Shown here: positions 54,640-63,418 of the stretch, in pieces
How positions within the stretch are numbered: position 1 is the stretch's first letter
Layout of the letters: each line of letters opens with the position of its first letter
Source: Paenibacillus terrigena DSM 21567
GTDB lineage: Bacteria > Bacillota > Bacilli > Paenibacillales > Paenibacillaceae
DNA length: 64,000 bases
Direction: 5' to 3'
Assembly (NCBI RefSeq): GCF_000374845.1
Contig: NZ_KB895413.1
Location: forward strand, 434,001-498,000
Program-made: the position numbers and the translations under genes
Notes under the pieces: model-generated
Told to the model about the DNA's origin: nothing
Databases searched by the model: none
The model's input: only the letters and a program-made list of their open reading frames with translations

Positions 54640-55587
54640 ATGACAATTGAAGGTACAGGCATGTTCGCTGAGGAGCGTCGTGAGAAAATTCTTGCTTTAT
54701 TGCACCAGCAGAAGCGGGTTTTGGCGAAGGAATTGGCCGAGACCTTCCAAGTATCGATTGATTCAATTCGTCGCGATCTGTCGATGATGGAAGAGCAAGG
54801 ACTGCTGCTGAAAACACATGGCGGAGCGATACCTGCGATGAAGGTTCGGCAATCGCCCCAGCCGCCGGAACAACGATATGGAGAAGGTTCACCTGAAGCG
54901 AATGCGATTGCGAAATTAGCGGTGTCGTATATACGAGATAAAGATACGATATTTATCGGGAGCGGGTCCATTGCTTATGTGCTGTTACAACATTTGCCTG
55001 ATCACATGCCGCTTACAATCGTGACGAATTGTATGCGTGTAGCTGACGAATTGCGTGAATGGGAGTGGATTAATACGTATTTTGTTGGCGGCTTGGTCAA
55101 GGCATCAGGCAATATTACAGATGTGCTCGCTACTGAATTTATACGGCAGTTCAAGTTTGATATGAGTTTCGTAACAGGTGGAGGTATATCCGATGAAGGG
55201 ATTTTCGTGGCTACGCCAGAAGTCGCCGCCTTTGCGAGAACGGTATCGTCGTTATCTCGAAGACGTATTGGTATTGCGACACATCAAGTCTTAGGAAATG
55301 ATGGGTTTGCGAAAGCGGGTAAGATTGAGGATCTAGACGTCCTCATTACCGATGATAAGGCGGATCGGGAAGTCATTGAACGAATTCAATCGCTGGGCGT
55401 GAAGGTGATTACTACGCAAGGGATGGAGAATGATAAGCTCGAATTTACCGTGGAATTCCAGGATCTTAACGGAGTCACGTACTACGAGAATGTATGGGCG
55501 CCAAGTTCAGCGGATGCGCAATTGCAAATTCAATTCAGACGCTCTGATGTTCAAGTTCGGGCGGTGACACAAGTGAGTCAACCATAA
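54640..55587 (+). CDS. DeoR-family transcriptional regulator
   Basis: 315 aa. N-terminal DeoR HTH (RREKILALLHQQKRVLAKEL, then VSIDSIRRDLSMMEEQGLL) and the DeoRC sugar-phosphate sensor domain (~80-250: DTIFIGSGSIAYVL, VTNCMRVADEL, SFVTGGGISDEG, TDDKADRE). The C-terminal ~50 residues are an extension beyond the usual family length. ATG 54640 follows CAGGAGG. The APH-like kinase gene follows after 30 bp in the same transcript, so the pair may respond to a phosphorylated sugar or amino-sugar; this is inference. Confidence 0.9.
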   Translation: MTIEGTGMFAEERREKILALLHQQKRVLAKELAETFQVSIDSIRRDLSMMEEQGLLLKTHGGAIPAMKVRQSPQPPEQRYGEGSPEANAIAKLAVSYIRDKDTIFIGSGSIAYVLLQHLPDHMPLTIVTNCMRVADELREWEWINTYFVGGLVKASGNITDVLATEFIRQFKFDMSFVTGGGISDEGIFVATPEVAAFARTVSSLSRRRIGIATHQVLGNDGFAKAGKIEDLDVLITDDKADREVIERIQSLGVKVITTQGMENDKLEFTVEFQDLNGVTYYENVWAPSSADAQLQIQFRRSDVQVRAVTQVSQP

Positions 55588-55617
55588 ATCCTAAGTCTCT
55601 GCAAGGGGGATCTAATC

Positions 55618-56661
55618 ATGAGTGACAATCTATACCATTTGGAAATTCAAAAATTGTGCGACAAGCTGCATCTTGGCGCGCTGATACAATCTCCTGAAGC
55701 GATATCGGGCGGGTTCCTACATCGCGTGTATTCGATATCGACCACACAAGGAAAATACGCAATAAAAGCCTTAAATCCCCAAATCATGCGAAGACCTGCT
55801 GCAATGCATAATTTCATTCGCTCAGAACGTATAGCTACGATGGCAGAGAGCCATATACCAGCACTTCCAGCGATTCAATCGAATGGATCAGCTATACACG
55901 AAATCGATAATCAATTCTTTCTCGTGTTTCATTGGATGGAAGGGAAGAGTCTAAAACCTAGTGAAGTTACGGGTCTCCATTGCGAAAAAATAGGTTCTAT
56001 CCTGGCAGATATCCATCTTACGGATTTCTCAGCGTTATGCTTATCGCAAGAGGAGTTTCATGCAACGTTAATACCTTGGGATGATTATGCTCATCAAGGA
56101 AATGAAAATAACTCGGTTTGGGCGAACCAACTGCTTCAAATCAAGGACTCGTTGTACGAATGGGATGCTGGGGCCAATCATTCAGCACAATTCCTTGCAT
56201 CAGATCGAATAATTAGCCATAGGGATTTAGATCCTAAAAATGTATTGTGGGATCATGACAAGCCTATCCTGATTGATTGGGAGTCGGCGGGGGAAATCAA
56301 CCCTATGCAAGATTTGATTGATACGGCGCTATATTGGTCTGAAGATGAATTCGGCGACATGGATAAAGAAAGATTTTTAATATTTATCCGTAGCTATAAA
56401 ATGAAAGTTGGAGCCATTCAAGCGGATTGGCGCAAGGTGTTAGAACATGGTTTTATTAGCAAATTAGAGTGGTTGGAATATAGTTTGAAGCGGTCTTTGT
56501 GGTTGGAGTGCTCGGATGAGGAAGAACAGCAGATGGGGACATTGCAAGTAACAGCGACGATCAATGCGATTATGCGCTATGCGGAAATGATTCCTCATAT
56601 AGAGAGTTGGTTACATCAGGAGAGTGCTACAGTTATACACGAAAGTAACCAGTCGTCATAA
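55618..56661 (+). CDS. APH-family phosphotransferase
   Basis: 347 aa with a kinase-like fold of the aminoglycoside/choline/homoserine kinase type. The catalytic loop is ISHRDLDPKNVLWD and the metal-binding segment ILIDWESAGEINPMQDLID; the N-lobe has SGGFLHRVYSI (nucleotide loop) and AIKAL (Lys). Substrate is unknown; the DeoR partner suggests a metabolite rather than an antibiotic. Start ATG 55618 follows GGGGGATC. Ends at a strong terminator. Confidence 0.82.
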   Translation: MSDNLYHLEIQKLCDKLHLGALIQSPEAISGGFLHRVYSISTTQGKYAIKALNPQIMRRPAAMHNFIRSERIATMAESHIPALPAIQSNGSAIHEIDNQFFLVFHWMEGKSLKPSEVTGLHCEKIGSILADIHLTDFSALCLSQEEFHATLIPWDDYAHQGNENNSVWANQLLQIKDSLYEWDAGANHSAQFLASDRIISHRDLDPKNVLWDHDKPILIDWESAGEINPMQDLIDTALYWSEDEFGDMDKERFLIFIRSYKMKVGAIQADWRKVLEHGFISKLEWLEYSLKRSLWLECSDEEEQQMGTLQVTATINAIMRYAEMIPHIESWLHQESATVIHESNQSS

Positions 56662-56670
56662 TATCTGATT

Positions 56671-56706
56671 AAGCTGGTCCAGATCTGTACTGGAACCAGC
56701 TTTTTT
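56671..56706 (+). terminator. terminator of the deoR-kinase operon
   Basis: Stem AAGCTGGTCCAG / CTGGAACCAGCTT followed by TTTTT. Confidence 0.9.
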
Positions 56707-56795
56707 GAGATTTTCGACCCTTCAAAATGGTGCACGTAATGTCGGACCTGCGCAGATGACTTCTGCTATGCTAGAAATGTAGAAGGGAGCTGATC

Positions 56796-57671
56796 ATGAA
56801 TTTGTTGGAGAATATGAATAACGCATTACGGTATGTTGAAGAACAACTGACGCAGGAGATCGATTTTAAGGAAGTCGCGAGAATCGCCATGTGCTCGGAG
56901 TACCATTTTAAACGCATGTTTTCATTCTTAGCTGGGGTATCGCTATCGGAATATATTCGCCGCAGACGACTTACGCTTGCTGCATTTGAGCTGAACAATC
57001 CGCAGAACCGAATTATCGATATTGCGTTGAAATTCGGATATGAATCACCTGATTCTTTTACAAGAGCGTTTCAAAGTTTACATGGCATTACACCATCTGA
57101 GGCTAGAAATCGAGGTCAATTGCTCAAATCGTATCCCCCAATGACCTTTCAATTAACGATTCAAGGAGGCAGTGAAATGAACTATCGGATTGTGGAGAAA
57201 GAAGCATTTCGTATCGTTGGGATCCAGAAAAGAGTTCCGATCATCTTCCATGGCGTGAACCCGGACATTGCTGCGATGTGGAATACCTTAGACGAAGCGG
57301 CAATTCAAGCGTTGAAGGAGCTGTCGAATATCACGCCACATGGCTTGCTTAGTGCATCCACGAATTTCTCTGAAGAGCGAATGGAGGAGAAGGGAGAGCT
57401 CGATTATTATATCGGCGTGGCAACAACGCATCCTTGTCCAGCCCATCTGTCACAGCTTGAAATCGCATCTTCGACATGGGCTGTCTTCGAAGCAGTAGGT
57501 CCATTTCCGGAGACGCTTCAGAACGTATGGGGGCGTATCTATTCGGAATGGTTCCCATCTTCAAACTATGAATTGGCCATCGGGCCAGAGATGTTATGGA
57601 ACGAGCATAAAGATATGACATCGCCGAATTATCGAAGTGAAATATGGATTCCTGTCGAGAAAAGTTCATAG
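56796..57671 (+). CDS. AraC-type regulator with GyrI-like effector domain
   Basis: 291 aa. Residues 1-110 hold the two AraC HTHs ([20 protein letters not shown] and [20 protein letters not shown], ending GITPSEAR). Residues ~128-290 form a GyrI-like/BmrR-type effector-binding domain ([36 protein letters not shown]). The architecture is that of Rob/SoxS-type or TipA-like drug-responsive regulators. ATG 56796 follows GAAGGGAGC. No obvious target gene is adjacent, so autoregulation or distant targets are likely. Confidence 0.9.
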   Translation: MNLLENMNNALRYVEEQLTQEIDFKEVARIAMCSEYHFKRMFSFLAGVSLSEYIRRRRLTLAAFELNNPQNRIIDIALKFGYESPDSFTRAFQSLHGITPSEARNRGQLLKSYPPMTFQLTIQGGSEMNYRIVEKEAFRIVGIQKRVPIIFHGVNPDIAAMWNTLDEAAIQALKELSNITPHGLLSASTNFSEERMEEKGELDYYIGVATTHPCPAHLSQLEIASSTWAVFEAVGPFPETLQNVWGRIYSEWFPSSNYELAIGPEMLWNEHKDMTSPNYRSEIWIPVEKSS

Positions 57672-57682
57672 TAGTATACGTG

Positions 57683-57713
57683 AGAGATGCCTGGTTCCAG
57701 GCGTCTCTTTTTT
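57683..57713 (+). terminator. terminator after the AraC/GyrI gene
   Basis: 12-bp stem AGAGATGCCTGG / CCAGGCGTCTCT, loop TT, then TTTTT. It abuts the stop codon of the convergent gene. Confidence 0.88.
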
Positions 57714-58050
57714 AGTTCGATCTCCCGCTGGAAGAATACGCTCGTTCCACTTTACAAATTTTCACCTCATAGTGCTCATACCATTCTTTCTTACCACGCT
57801 GCTGGGCGACGAGATGAGATTCTTCTTGTTTCCAATTGCGAATGGCTTCAAGGCTGTCCCAATATGAGATTGTAATCCCTGCGCCTGAAGCGTCTCTTAC
57901 ACTATCTGCGCCGAGAAAACCTGGCTGCAAGGAAGCAAGACGGTCCATTTGTTCAGCCATGTCATGATAGCCGTTATCCCCAGGCGTGCGCTGACTCGTA
58001 AAGATAACCGCATAATGTGATTCGTTCGGTGTATGTTCGTTGTGATTCAA
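57712..58050 (-). CDS. antibiotic-biosynthesis-monooxygenase-like (ABM, YqjZ-type) protein
   Basis: 112 aa dimeric alpha-beta barrel: YAVIFTSQRTPGDNGYHDMA, MDRLASLQPGFLGADS, ISYWDSLEAIRNWKQEESH and YEVKICKVERAY. YqjZ/ABM-like proteins act in quinone, haem or aromatic metabolism, but many lack a known reaction. The TTG start 58050 stands 8 nt after AAAAGGAG. Divergent from a LysR gene with a LysR-type palindrome between them, so probably that regulator's target. Confidence 0.82.
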   Translation of the reverse strand: MNHNEHTPNESHYAVIFTSQRTPGDNGYHDMAEQMDRLASLQPGFLGADSVRDASGAGITISYWDSLEAIRNWKQEESHLVAQQRGKKEWYEHYEVKICKVERAYSSSGRSN

Positions 58051-58109
58051 TGGTAGGACTCCTTTTATAAGAAAATAATTGATAAATTCGATTATACCGA
58101 TACAATATA

Positions 58110-58132
58110 GATAAATAAAATGAATGTTTATC
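58110..58132. promoter_or_regulatory. putative LysR operator
   Basis: GATAAA (58110-58115), 11-bp spacer, TTTATC (58127-58132), between the divergent ABM and LysR genes and upstream of the LysR ribosome binding site. The spacing fits the T-N11-A class of LysR boxes. Confidence 0.55.
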
Positions 58133-58175
58133 AAGTTATACATGAATAATTTTCATAAGTCATATGGAGGTAAGT

Positions 58176-59060
58176 GTGAATCTGATCAAATACGAGATCT
58201 TCAGCAAGGTTGTTGAATGTGAAAGTCTTACAAAAGCCGGAGAGCGATTGAATTTAACTCAATCCGCAGTGAGCCATGCGATTTCAAGCTTGGAGCGTGA
58301 ATTTGGCCTTAGCCTTCTGATGAGGAATCGATCGGGTGTTCAGTTAACGAATAATGGAGAACGACTCATTCAACCTATTAGAGAGATCTTACAATTAAAT
58401 GAGAAGCTAAATCAAGAGATTGCTGCGATTAAAGGGATTGAGAGGGGGACGGTGAAAATAGGAACCTTCTCCAGCGTATCCATTCAGTGGCTGCCTGGGA
58501 TCATAAAGCAATTTCACGAGCTATTTCCGCTGATCGATATCAAGTTATTCGATGGCAACTATCATGAGATTGAAGCATCGATTGCAACGGGGATCTCGGA
58601 TTTTGGATTCGTTAATCTGCCGACGACAGATACATCGCTCGAAGTGATTCCTCTACAACAGGATCAGATGCAGTGTGTATTGCCTATCGACCATCCGTTA
58701 TGCAATGAATCCTCCATTCGTATCGATCAAATAAAAGATGAGCCTTTCATCATGCCTATTGCAGGATGTGATAACGATATTAAGCGGATTTTCACCCAGA
58801 ACCACATCAATCCTACCATCAAGTTCGAATTAGAGGACGATCAGGCGATTTTGGCGATGGTGCAGAATGGATTAGGCATCAGTATCCTTCCAGAATTAAT
58901 GCTTTCCAGCTGTCCACATCATGTATGTATTCGCCCCTTAGAAGGAGAGTATCATCGTTCGATTGGGATCGCGGTAAAATCATTGAAAGACTGTTCACCA
59001 GCAGCTCGCAAAATGATTGAATTTATTACAAGTTGGGTTGATCGATCATACGATTATTAA
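58176..59060 (+). CDS. LysR-family transcriptional regulator
   Basis: 294 aa. HTH at 1-60 (YEIFSKVVECESLTKAGERL, NLTQSAVSHAISSLEREFG) and the periplasmic-binding-protein-like sensor (GTVKIGTFSSVSIQWLPGII, VQNGLGISILPELML). GTG 58176 lies 5 nt after GGAGG and is preferred over ATG 58164, which overlaps the site. The operator-like palindrome lies upstream; the divergent ABM gene is the likely target. The DUF3626-like gene starts 31 bp downstream on the same strand. Confidence 0.9.
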   Translation: MNLIKYEIFSKVVECESLTKAGERLNLTQSAVSHAISSLEREFGLSLLMRNRSGVQLTNNGERLIQPIREILQLNEKLNQEIAAIKGIERGTVKIGTFSSVSIQWLPGIIKQFHELFPLIDIKLFDGNYHEIEASIATGISDFGFVNLPTTDTSLEVIPLQQDQMQCVLPIDHPLCNESSIRIDQIKDEPFIMPIAGCDNDIKRIFTQNHINPTIKFELEDDQAILAMVQNGLGISILPELMLSSCPHHVCIRPLEGEYHRSIGIAVKSLKDCSPAARKMIEFITSWVDRSYDY

Positions 59061-59091
59061 AATACAGCTATAAGTAGGAGGGCGGTAAGTC

Positions 59092-60195
59092 ATGGAGAGA
59101 AACGAACTTTCACCTGCACAATATGCAGCCTTGGCATATGTGACGGATTACGCGAGAAACCGTACAGAGGGGGCCCGTCACACAATTCATGACATTCTGC
59201 AAATGTCGAATATCGGCCTTGATACCTTCGAAGATGCTGTCGCTAAAATAAAGTCTCATGCGAGGATTGCGATGCACTTCCATCCTGATCGCTTAGACCC
59301 AACGGATAAAAGTGTTGCAGAAGCGTTATTGGAGCAAGGCGTGTATAAGAGCCAATTTGAGACTTTATTATCCAGTGGCAGTGTATCAGCCTATCCTGGT
59401 GGGCAACGTGATTTGTGGGAGGATAGATTATTTGGCGGCGCATATCAACAAGAGGGTACAACGAAAAGCGAACGTCCTAAATATGGGGCCCTAGATCTGA
59501 TGCGTCATCCAGATGGGCCGGCTCCGCGCTTTGGCTCATGCTATTTCCTCCTATCACCGAAGGTTTCTTACCGTAGTACATACACCTATATGGATTCGCA
59601 TCAAAATCCTGTGCAGAAAGGGACATATGCAGCATTTGATGATATGATGGCGGCGTTACTAGAGGAAATTTTCTTAAGAGATTCCGCGCTAGGTGAAGCA
59701 AATCTTCGACCACAAAAATTAGTCGACCACCTGCGTGTGAACCTCTTGAACGCTTTCCTTGATCCTTCTGAAATGGAGCCCAAACGTAATCTTAATCACT
59801 ATATTGAAGCGCAGGTGCATGGGGATATTCGTCTAGAGAATGATGTTGAAATACTTATTGCTGATCCTGCATTCCAGGGTATGCCGATTGGGCGAATCTT
59901 GGAGCAATTATGTGTGCAGTATTCCATTGATCTTTATTGGCATGGGGGTTTTGCGTTGTCGGTGGACGAAGTGTCTTCAAATTTTAGAGGTCCTGCGATG
60001 CCTTCTCTGGCTGCGCGTATTGCTCATCACGGTTATATCGATGCAAGCATGATTGGCTCAGCTGCTAAGCACTTAAGGCAAGATCCTGCAGCATGGCGCG
60101 ATCGGGGCACGCATGCGGAAGTGCTACAGGAATTAAAACTCCTGTGGCATGTTCTAGTGAGGTACGGGAAGCCGCTTCGGAGCCTTCGTTGGTAG
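59092..60195 (+). CDS. DUF3626-like protein of unknown function
   Basis: 367 aa. It carries blocks that I recall from the DUF3626 family: AMHFHPDRLDP (~60-70), YKSQFETLLSSGSVSAYPGG, RPKYGALDLMRHPDGPAPRF, FGSCYFLL and TYTYMDSHQ. A C-terminal region (~230-360) includes YIEAQVHGDIRLENDVE. The invariant Arg/His/Glu-rich blocks suggest an enzyme, and the set vaguely recalls an ADP-ribosyltransferase-like layout; I cannot prove this. No signal peptide. ATG 59092 follows AGGAGGGCGG. Probably transcribed with the LysR gene upstream. Confidence 0.75.
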   Translation: MERNELSPAQYAALAYVTDYARNRTEGARHTIHDILQMSNIGLDTFEDAVAKIKSHARIAMHFHPDRLDPTDKSVAEALLEQGVYKSQFETLLSSGSVSAYPGGQRDLWEDRLFGGAYQQEGTTKSERPKYGALDLMRHPDGPAPRFGSCYFLLSPKVSYRSTYTYMDSHQNPVQKGTYAAFDDMMAALLEEIFLRDSALGEANLRPQKLVDHLRVNLLNAFLDPSEMEPKRNLNHYIEAQVHGDIRLENDVEILIADPAFQGMPIGRILEQLCVQYSIDLYWHGGFALSVDEVSSNFRGPAMPSLAARIAHHGYIDASMIGSAAKHLRQDPAAWRDRGTHAEVLQELKLLWHVLVRYGKPLRSLRW

Positions 60196-60328
60196 AATAC
60201 ATTCCCTACCGACGTGAACGGGTGACGAGCATGAGAACTTTTACGTTTTCACCTCCGAATTCTTGGTGCTTGATTAATCTGACTTTATGCGATTTCATCC
60301 GAACTGCTATGAGCATACCGAGATGCAC

Positions 60329-61201
60329 TTATTGGCTCCGAATGACTGGTTGACGCGTTTTACCTAATACCCGTTTGATTGCCGACACAACGGTATGCCA
60401 GAGGTTAGCGGCAAGGAGGCCTGCTAGCAGGAACGACAAACCACCGAACATCAAATTGATCCAGATGCTTACGCCAGCCGCAACGATCGCAAACAGTATT
60501 TGTTCAATAGGTTTGGCGGGTGACGTAGGGGGATCCGTCAGCATGAAAAACGTAAGAAACAATACCGAGTTAAGAAAAGGAACACGGAACATGTCGCTCA
60601 CATCTGCTGCGCCGAACAAGGCAATTATTAGATAGACGGAAAAATAGATTCCGAGAAAAGTAAACGTAAGCGGGAATTTACGCACCCTGAATGTGATCCA
60701 GTAACCGCCCGTGAGAAGCAGAGGCAGCCACCAGATTGGTAAATCAGGCAGCCCACCCCACCAATCCTCACCAGTCGAGAAAAGCAGAAATACGGCAAGC
60801 AGTCCGAAAGCTGCAGGATTGAAAATCGGCTTTTTACGGATCGTGAGCACATGCTTGGAGACGATCGCGATCACCGCTGCGAGAAAGACGATCGGCCAAG
60901 AGGTGGCGGGACTTACAATCAACCCGATAATAATGCCAGTGAGCAGGGCGCCGCTTAGAACAAGCTGCTTTCTTCGCTGTATGCGAATGATTGCATAATC
61001 AAGCAGGGTTGAAGCAGCGGCTGTAATCCCTATGTTCACCAAACCGTGATACGAGGCAGTCGCCGTGGAGACAATTACGGCAAGCCCTACGAGCACGTTC
61101 AGGAGGATTCCTTTTGGTGTGCCGAAGAAATTCGGATTCTTTTTTTTGCGTTTCTGATCGTCCGTTAGACGGGTCTGATTCTTCAAATTGTTGTTATTCA
61201 T
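60329..61201 (-). CDS. RnfD/NqrB-family membrane protein
   Basis: About 290 aa with 8-10 transmembrane helices. TGIIIGLIVSPATSWP, KHVLTIRKKPIFNPAAFGLL and FLTFFMLTDPPTSPAK are RnfD/NqrB family blocks. The covalent-FMN [ST]GAT site of canonical RnfD is not seen, so this version may pass electrons by another route or bind non-covalent flavin. ATG 61201 lies 6 nt after AGAGGT. It overlaps the apbE stop by 8 bp. It is the last gene of a three-gene unit with the FMN-binding protein and ApbE; no other Rnf/Nqr subunits are present. Confidence 0.85.
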   Translation of the reverse strand: MNNNNLKNQTRLTDDQKRKKKNPNFFGTPKGILLNVLVGLAVIVSTATASYHGLVNIGITAAASTLLDYAIIRIQRRKQLVLSGALLTGIIIGLIVSPATSWPIVFLAAVIAIVSKHVLTIRKKPIFNPAAFGLLAVFLLFSTGEDWWGGLPDLPIWWLPLLLTGGYWITFRVRKFPLTFTFLGIYFSVYLIIALFGAADVSDMFRVPFLNSVLFLTFFMLTDPPTSPAKPIEQILFAIVAAGVSIWINLMFGGLSFLLAGLLAANLWHTVVSAIKRVLGKTRQPVIRSQ

Positions 61202-62120
61202 AAACATACCTCTTCATTTGAGTTGTCATAGTAAGGTCTAAAGTTGAAGAAACAGTCAATCCCTCAAAATTCATGGATTCGAGCATCTCCAGTCCGTGCC
61301 GCTGTTCCAACAGAAATACGGCAGTGGAAAGACCGTCGGCGAGCATAGTAAACGGCGCGACTACCGTACAACTAATCAGTTCACCGCTAGATTTCTCTGT
61401 GTAAGGATTGAGCAGATGATGTGTAGCTCCGTCCAGCGGACTTCTTCGCTCGTAGCTGCCAGAAGTACATACTGCCATATCTGAGATTCGTAGGACGCAG
61501 ATATTTTGGTCTGTTTGCAGTGGATGTTGAATGCCGATCTGCCAGGGTTCGTCTCGTTCATTCCGCCCGCCGGCAAATATATCACCGCCAGCATCTATTA
61601 GATACCCATCGTATTTCTCCAGTTCCCGTGTGGCTAAATCGACAGCTAATCCTTTAGCGACAGCCCCCAAATCAAGAAGTAAAGGTTTTATTAGGGTGAC
61701 GGTCTGTTCATACTCGTCTATTACAATATCCTGATAAGAAACAGGAGTAGGTGGTATAGTAGGCACTGGCGCAGGGGGGAACCCGGTCAAATAATGTCGG
61801 GCAAAGCCTTTGCGCTCTAGCAACTGACCGACGGTCGGATCGAAGATTCCGCCAGTAATCTCGGCTAGCTGTCTAGCGAAGCGAAGAGCTTCAAATAACA
61901 GTGGGCTTATGGGTTGTGAAACTCCAGGCTTTAGCGAGAGTCGTCTTAGTTCGCTATTGCTGTCAAATCGGCTGCACGTTTCCTCTACATAGCGGAATGC
62001 GGCAAATGCACGGTCGATGCTTGCATTCACCGCCTCCGTCGATATCGAAGAGACCGCTTTGATGTGGATGATCGTATCCATACAGACGAAGGAGCGGGTG
62101 ACGGTGCGTAGCGTCCCCAT
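61194..62120 (-). CDS. apbE: FAD:protein FMN transferase
   Basis: 308 aa. Attaches FMN covalently to Thr of [ST]GAT motifs in extracytoplasmic flavoproteins, using FAD. Family blocks: ETCSRFDSNSELRRL, FDPTVGQLLE, LDLGAVAKGLAVD, LIDAGGDIFAGG, HHLLNPYTEK and MLADGLSTAVFLL. No clear signal peptide or lipobox at the N-terminus (MGTLRTVTRSFVCMDT), so location is uncertain. ATG 62120 shares a base with the stop of the FMN-binding gene, its obvious substrate. Confidence 0.93.
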   Translation of the reverse strand: MGTLRTVTRSFVCMDTIIHIKAVSSISTEAVNASIDRAFAAFRYVEETCSRFDSNSELRRLSLKPGVSQPISPLLFEALRFARQLAEITGGIFDPTVGQLLERKGFARHYLTGFPPAPVPTIPPTPVSYQDIVIDEYEQTVTLIKPLLLDLGAVAKGLAVDLATRELEKYDGYLIDAGGDIFAGGRNERDEPWQIGIQHPLQTDQNICVLRISDMAVCTSGSYERRSPLDGATHHLLNPYTEKSSGELISCTVVAPFTMLADGLSTAVFLLEQRHGLEMLESMNFEGLTVSSTLDLTMTTQMKRYVYE

Positions 62121-62545
62121 TACGATCGCTCCGCTTGGCTGAGCGCGTTGAGCACGGCATTGATGAAGTCCTGTGAGCTGCGCGTTGCTCCGCTTACCGT
62201 GTCGATATCAGCGCTTTGGCTTGCAATGACTTCTTCAGGTAAAGAGTCGATGTAACGCTGAGGATATCGTGTTGCGCTGCGTGTAATTTCGACCGCAGCG
62301 ATTTTCCCATTCGTGATCGTCACATTCACTTCAACCGTCCCAAATCGGTTGGTCCCGGAGCCGGAGAAAGTACCGTCCTTATATTTCGACATAGGTGTGG
62401 ATGGCAACGATGTCGATTGTGTTGCTTGTGTAGCGAATGACTGTTGAGAGTCGTTTCGCGACTGGGTGACCGAATACCCGGCGGCATAAATGATGCCGAT
62501 GGCGGTCGAGCACATTAAGATAAAAGCTTTGCCATTGGCGGCCAT
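62120..62545 (-). CDS. FMN-binding domain protein (ApbE substrate)
   Basis: 141 aa. N-terminal signal anchor (AFILMCSTAIGIIYAAGY), Ser/Thr/Gln-rich linker, then a single FMN_bind domain (~53-138: YKDGTFSGSGTNRFGTVEV, GKIAAVEIT). The flavinylation site is DTVSGATRSS with Thr121. A small extracytoplasmic one-flavin electron carrier, like the FMN domain of RnfG/NqrC. First gene of the flavinylation operon, with 11-bp-phased direct repeats upstream that are shared with the divergent regulator. Confidence 0.92.
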   Translation of the reverse strand: MAANGKAFILMCSTAIGIIYAAGYSVTQSRNDSQQSFATQATQSTSLPSTPMSKYKDGTFSGSGTNRFGTVEVNVTITNGKIAAVEITRSATRYPQRYIDSLPEEVIASQSADIDTVSGATRSSQDFINAVLNALSQAERS

Positions 62546-62596
62546 GCGATCCTCTCCATTTCAAATTTTGAATATCACTAATCATAGGATTCGAGT

Positions 62597-62677
62597 ATGA
62601 AAAAATCATGAAATTCCCGATACTAAAAATAGAGAAAAAAATAAGACATATCGATCAATTTTTCATTATTTTTTCAT
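62597..62677. promoter_or_regulatory. paired direct repeats: putative response-regulator sites
   Basis: TTTTTCAT occurs at 62659-62666 and 62670-62677 on the plus strand. Its complement ATGAAA occurs at 62597 and 62608. Both pairs have an 11-bp period, the phasing typical of OmpR-family dimers, and they face opposite promoters. A -10-like TATACT for the regulator gene lies at 62689-62694 with no good -35. Confidence 0.6.
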
Positions 62678-62725
62678 GTTCGTTCTTTTATACTATTCCA
62701 ATAAACAAGCTTGAAAGGGGTAGAC

Positions 62726-63418
62726 ATGCACATTCTATTGGTTGAAGATGATGCCAAACTCGGCTTTATGATTCAATACAAGCTGGGCTCTGAAGGACAT
62801 CAAGTGGATTGGGCGCAAACTGCTGAGGAAGCAGAAGCTTTTCATGATACAGGGGGCTATGATCTTTATATATTGGATTGGATGCTGCCCGGAAAAAGCG
62901 GTCTCGACTTATGCAAAGCGTGGAGAGAGGGGCAGGACAATACGGCGATATTGATGCTAACCGCTCGTGATGCGATTCAGGATCGAGTGAACGGTCTAAT
63001 TCAGGGGGCTGATGATTATTTAATCAAGCCTTTTGCTTTCGAGGAGCTCTTTGCCCGAATTTTTGCGCTGGATCGGCGCAAGCAGTTAAGCGGCTATCAT
63101 GAAGCTTACTCAATAAGTGGACTTACGCTAAATCTACGAACACAGGAAGTGGTCAGAGATGGGGAGTCTATCTATTTGACGAAGCGGGAGCTCGATTTGC
63201 TGGCTTACATGATGAGACATCCGGGAGAAGTGCTGTCAAGGGAACGTATTCTGAACTACGTTTGGGGCAGTGGCGCCGAAGTAACGCTGAATGCGGTTGA
63301 TGCTACGATTAAGCTTCTGCGCAGGAAGATCGACGAGCCCTTCGATTTCAAATTGGTCCAAAGCATTCACGGTAGAGGTTATCGATTGGTCGATATGGGA
63401 GCAGACGGCCATGATTAA
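62726..63418 (+). CDS. OmpR-family response regulator
   Basis: 230 aa. Receiver with VEDD, phospho-Asp51 (LYILDWMLPGKSG) and Lys in LIKPFAFEE; winged-helix domain with YLTKRELDLLAYMMRHPG, LNAVDATIKLLRRKI and IHGRGYRLVDMG. ATG 62726 follows AAAGGGG. It overlaps the histidine kinase gene by 8 bp and is divergent from the FMN-binding/apbE/rnfD-like unit, its probable target. Confidence 0.93.
   Translation: MHILLVEDDAKLGFMIQYKLGSEGHQVDWAQTAEEAEAFHDTGGYDLYILDWMLPGKSGLDLCKAWREGQDNTAILMLTARDAIQDRVNGLIQGADDYLIKPFAFEELFARIFALDRRKQLSGYHEAYSISGLTLNLRTQEVVRDGESIYLTKRELDLLAYMMRHPGEVLSRERILNYVWGSGAEVTLNAVDATIKLLRRKIDEPFDFKLVQSIHGRGYRLVDMGADGHD

Noticed and set aside
55618-56661. Antibiotic-resistance aminoglycoside kinase
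   Set aside because: Only general APH-fold motifs are present and the DeoR context points to metabolism, so no resistance is claimed.
60196-60328. Gap between the DUF3626-like and RnfD-like genes
   Set aside because: No clear terminator, hairpin or gene could be supported in this 133-bp convergent gap.
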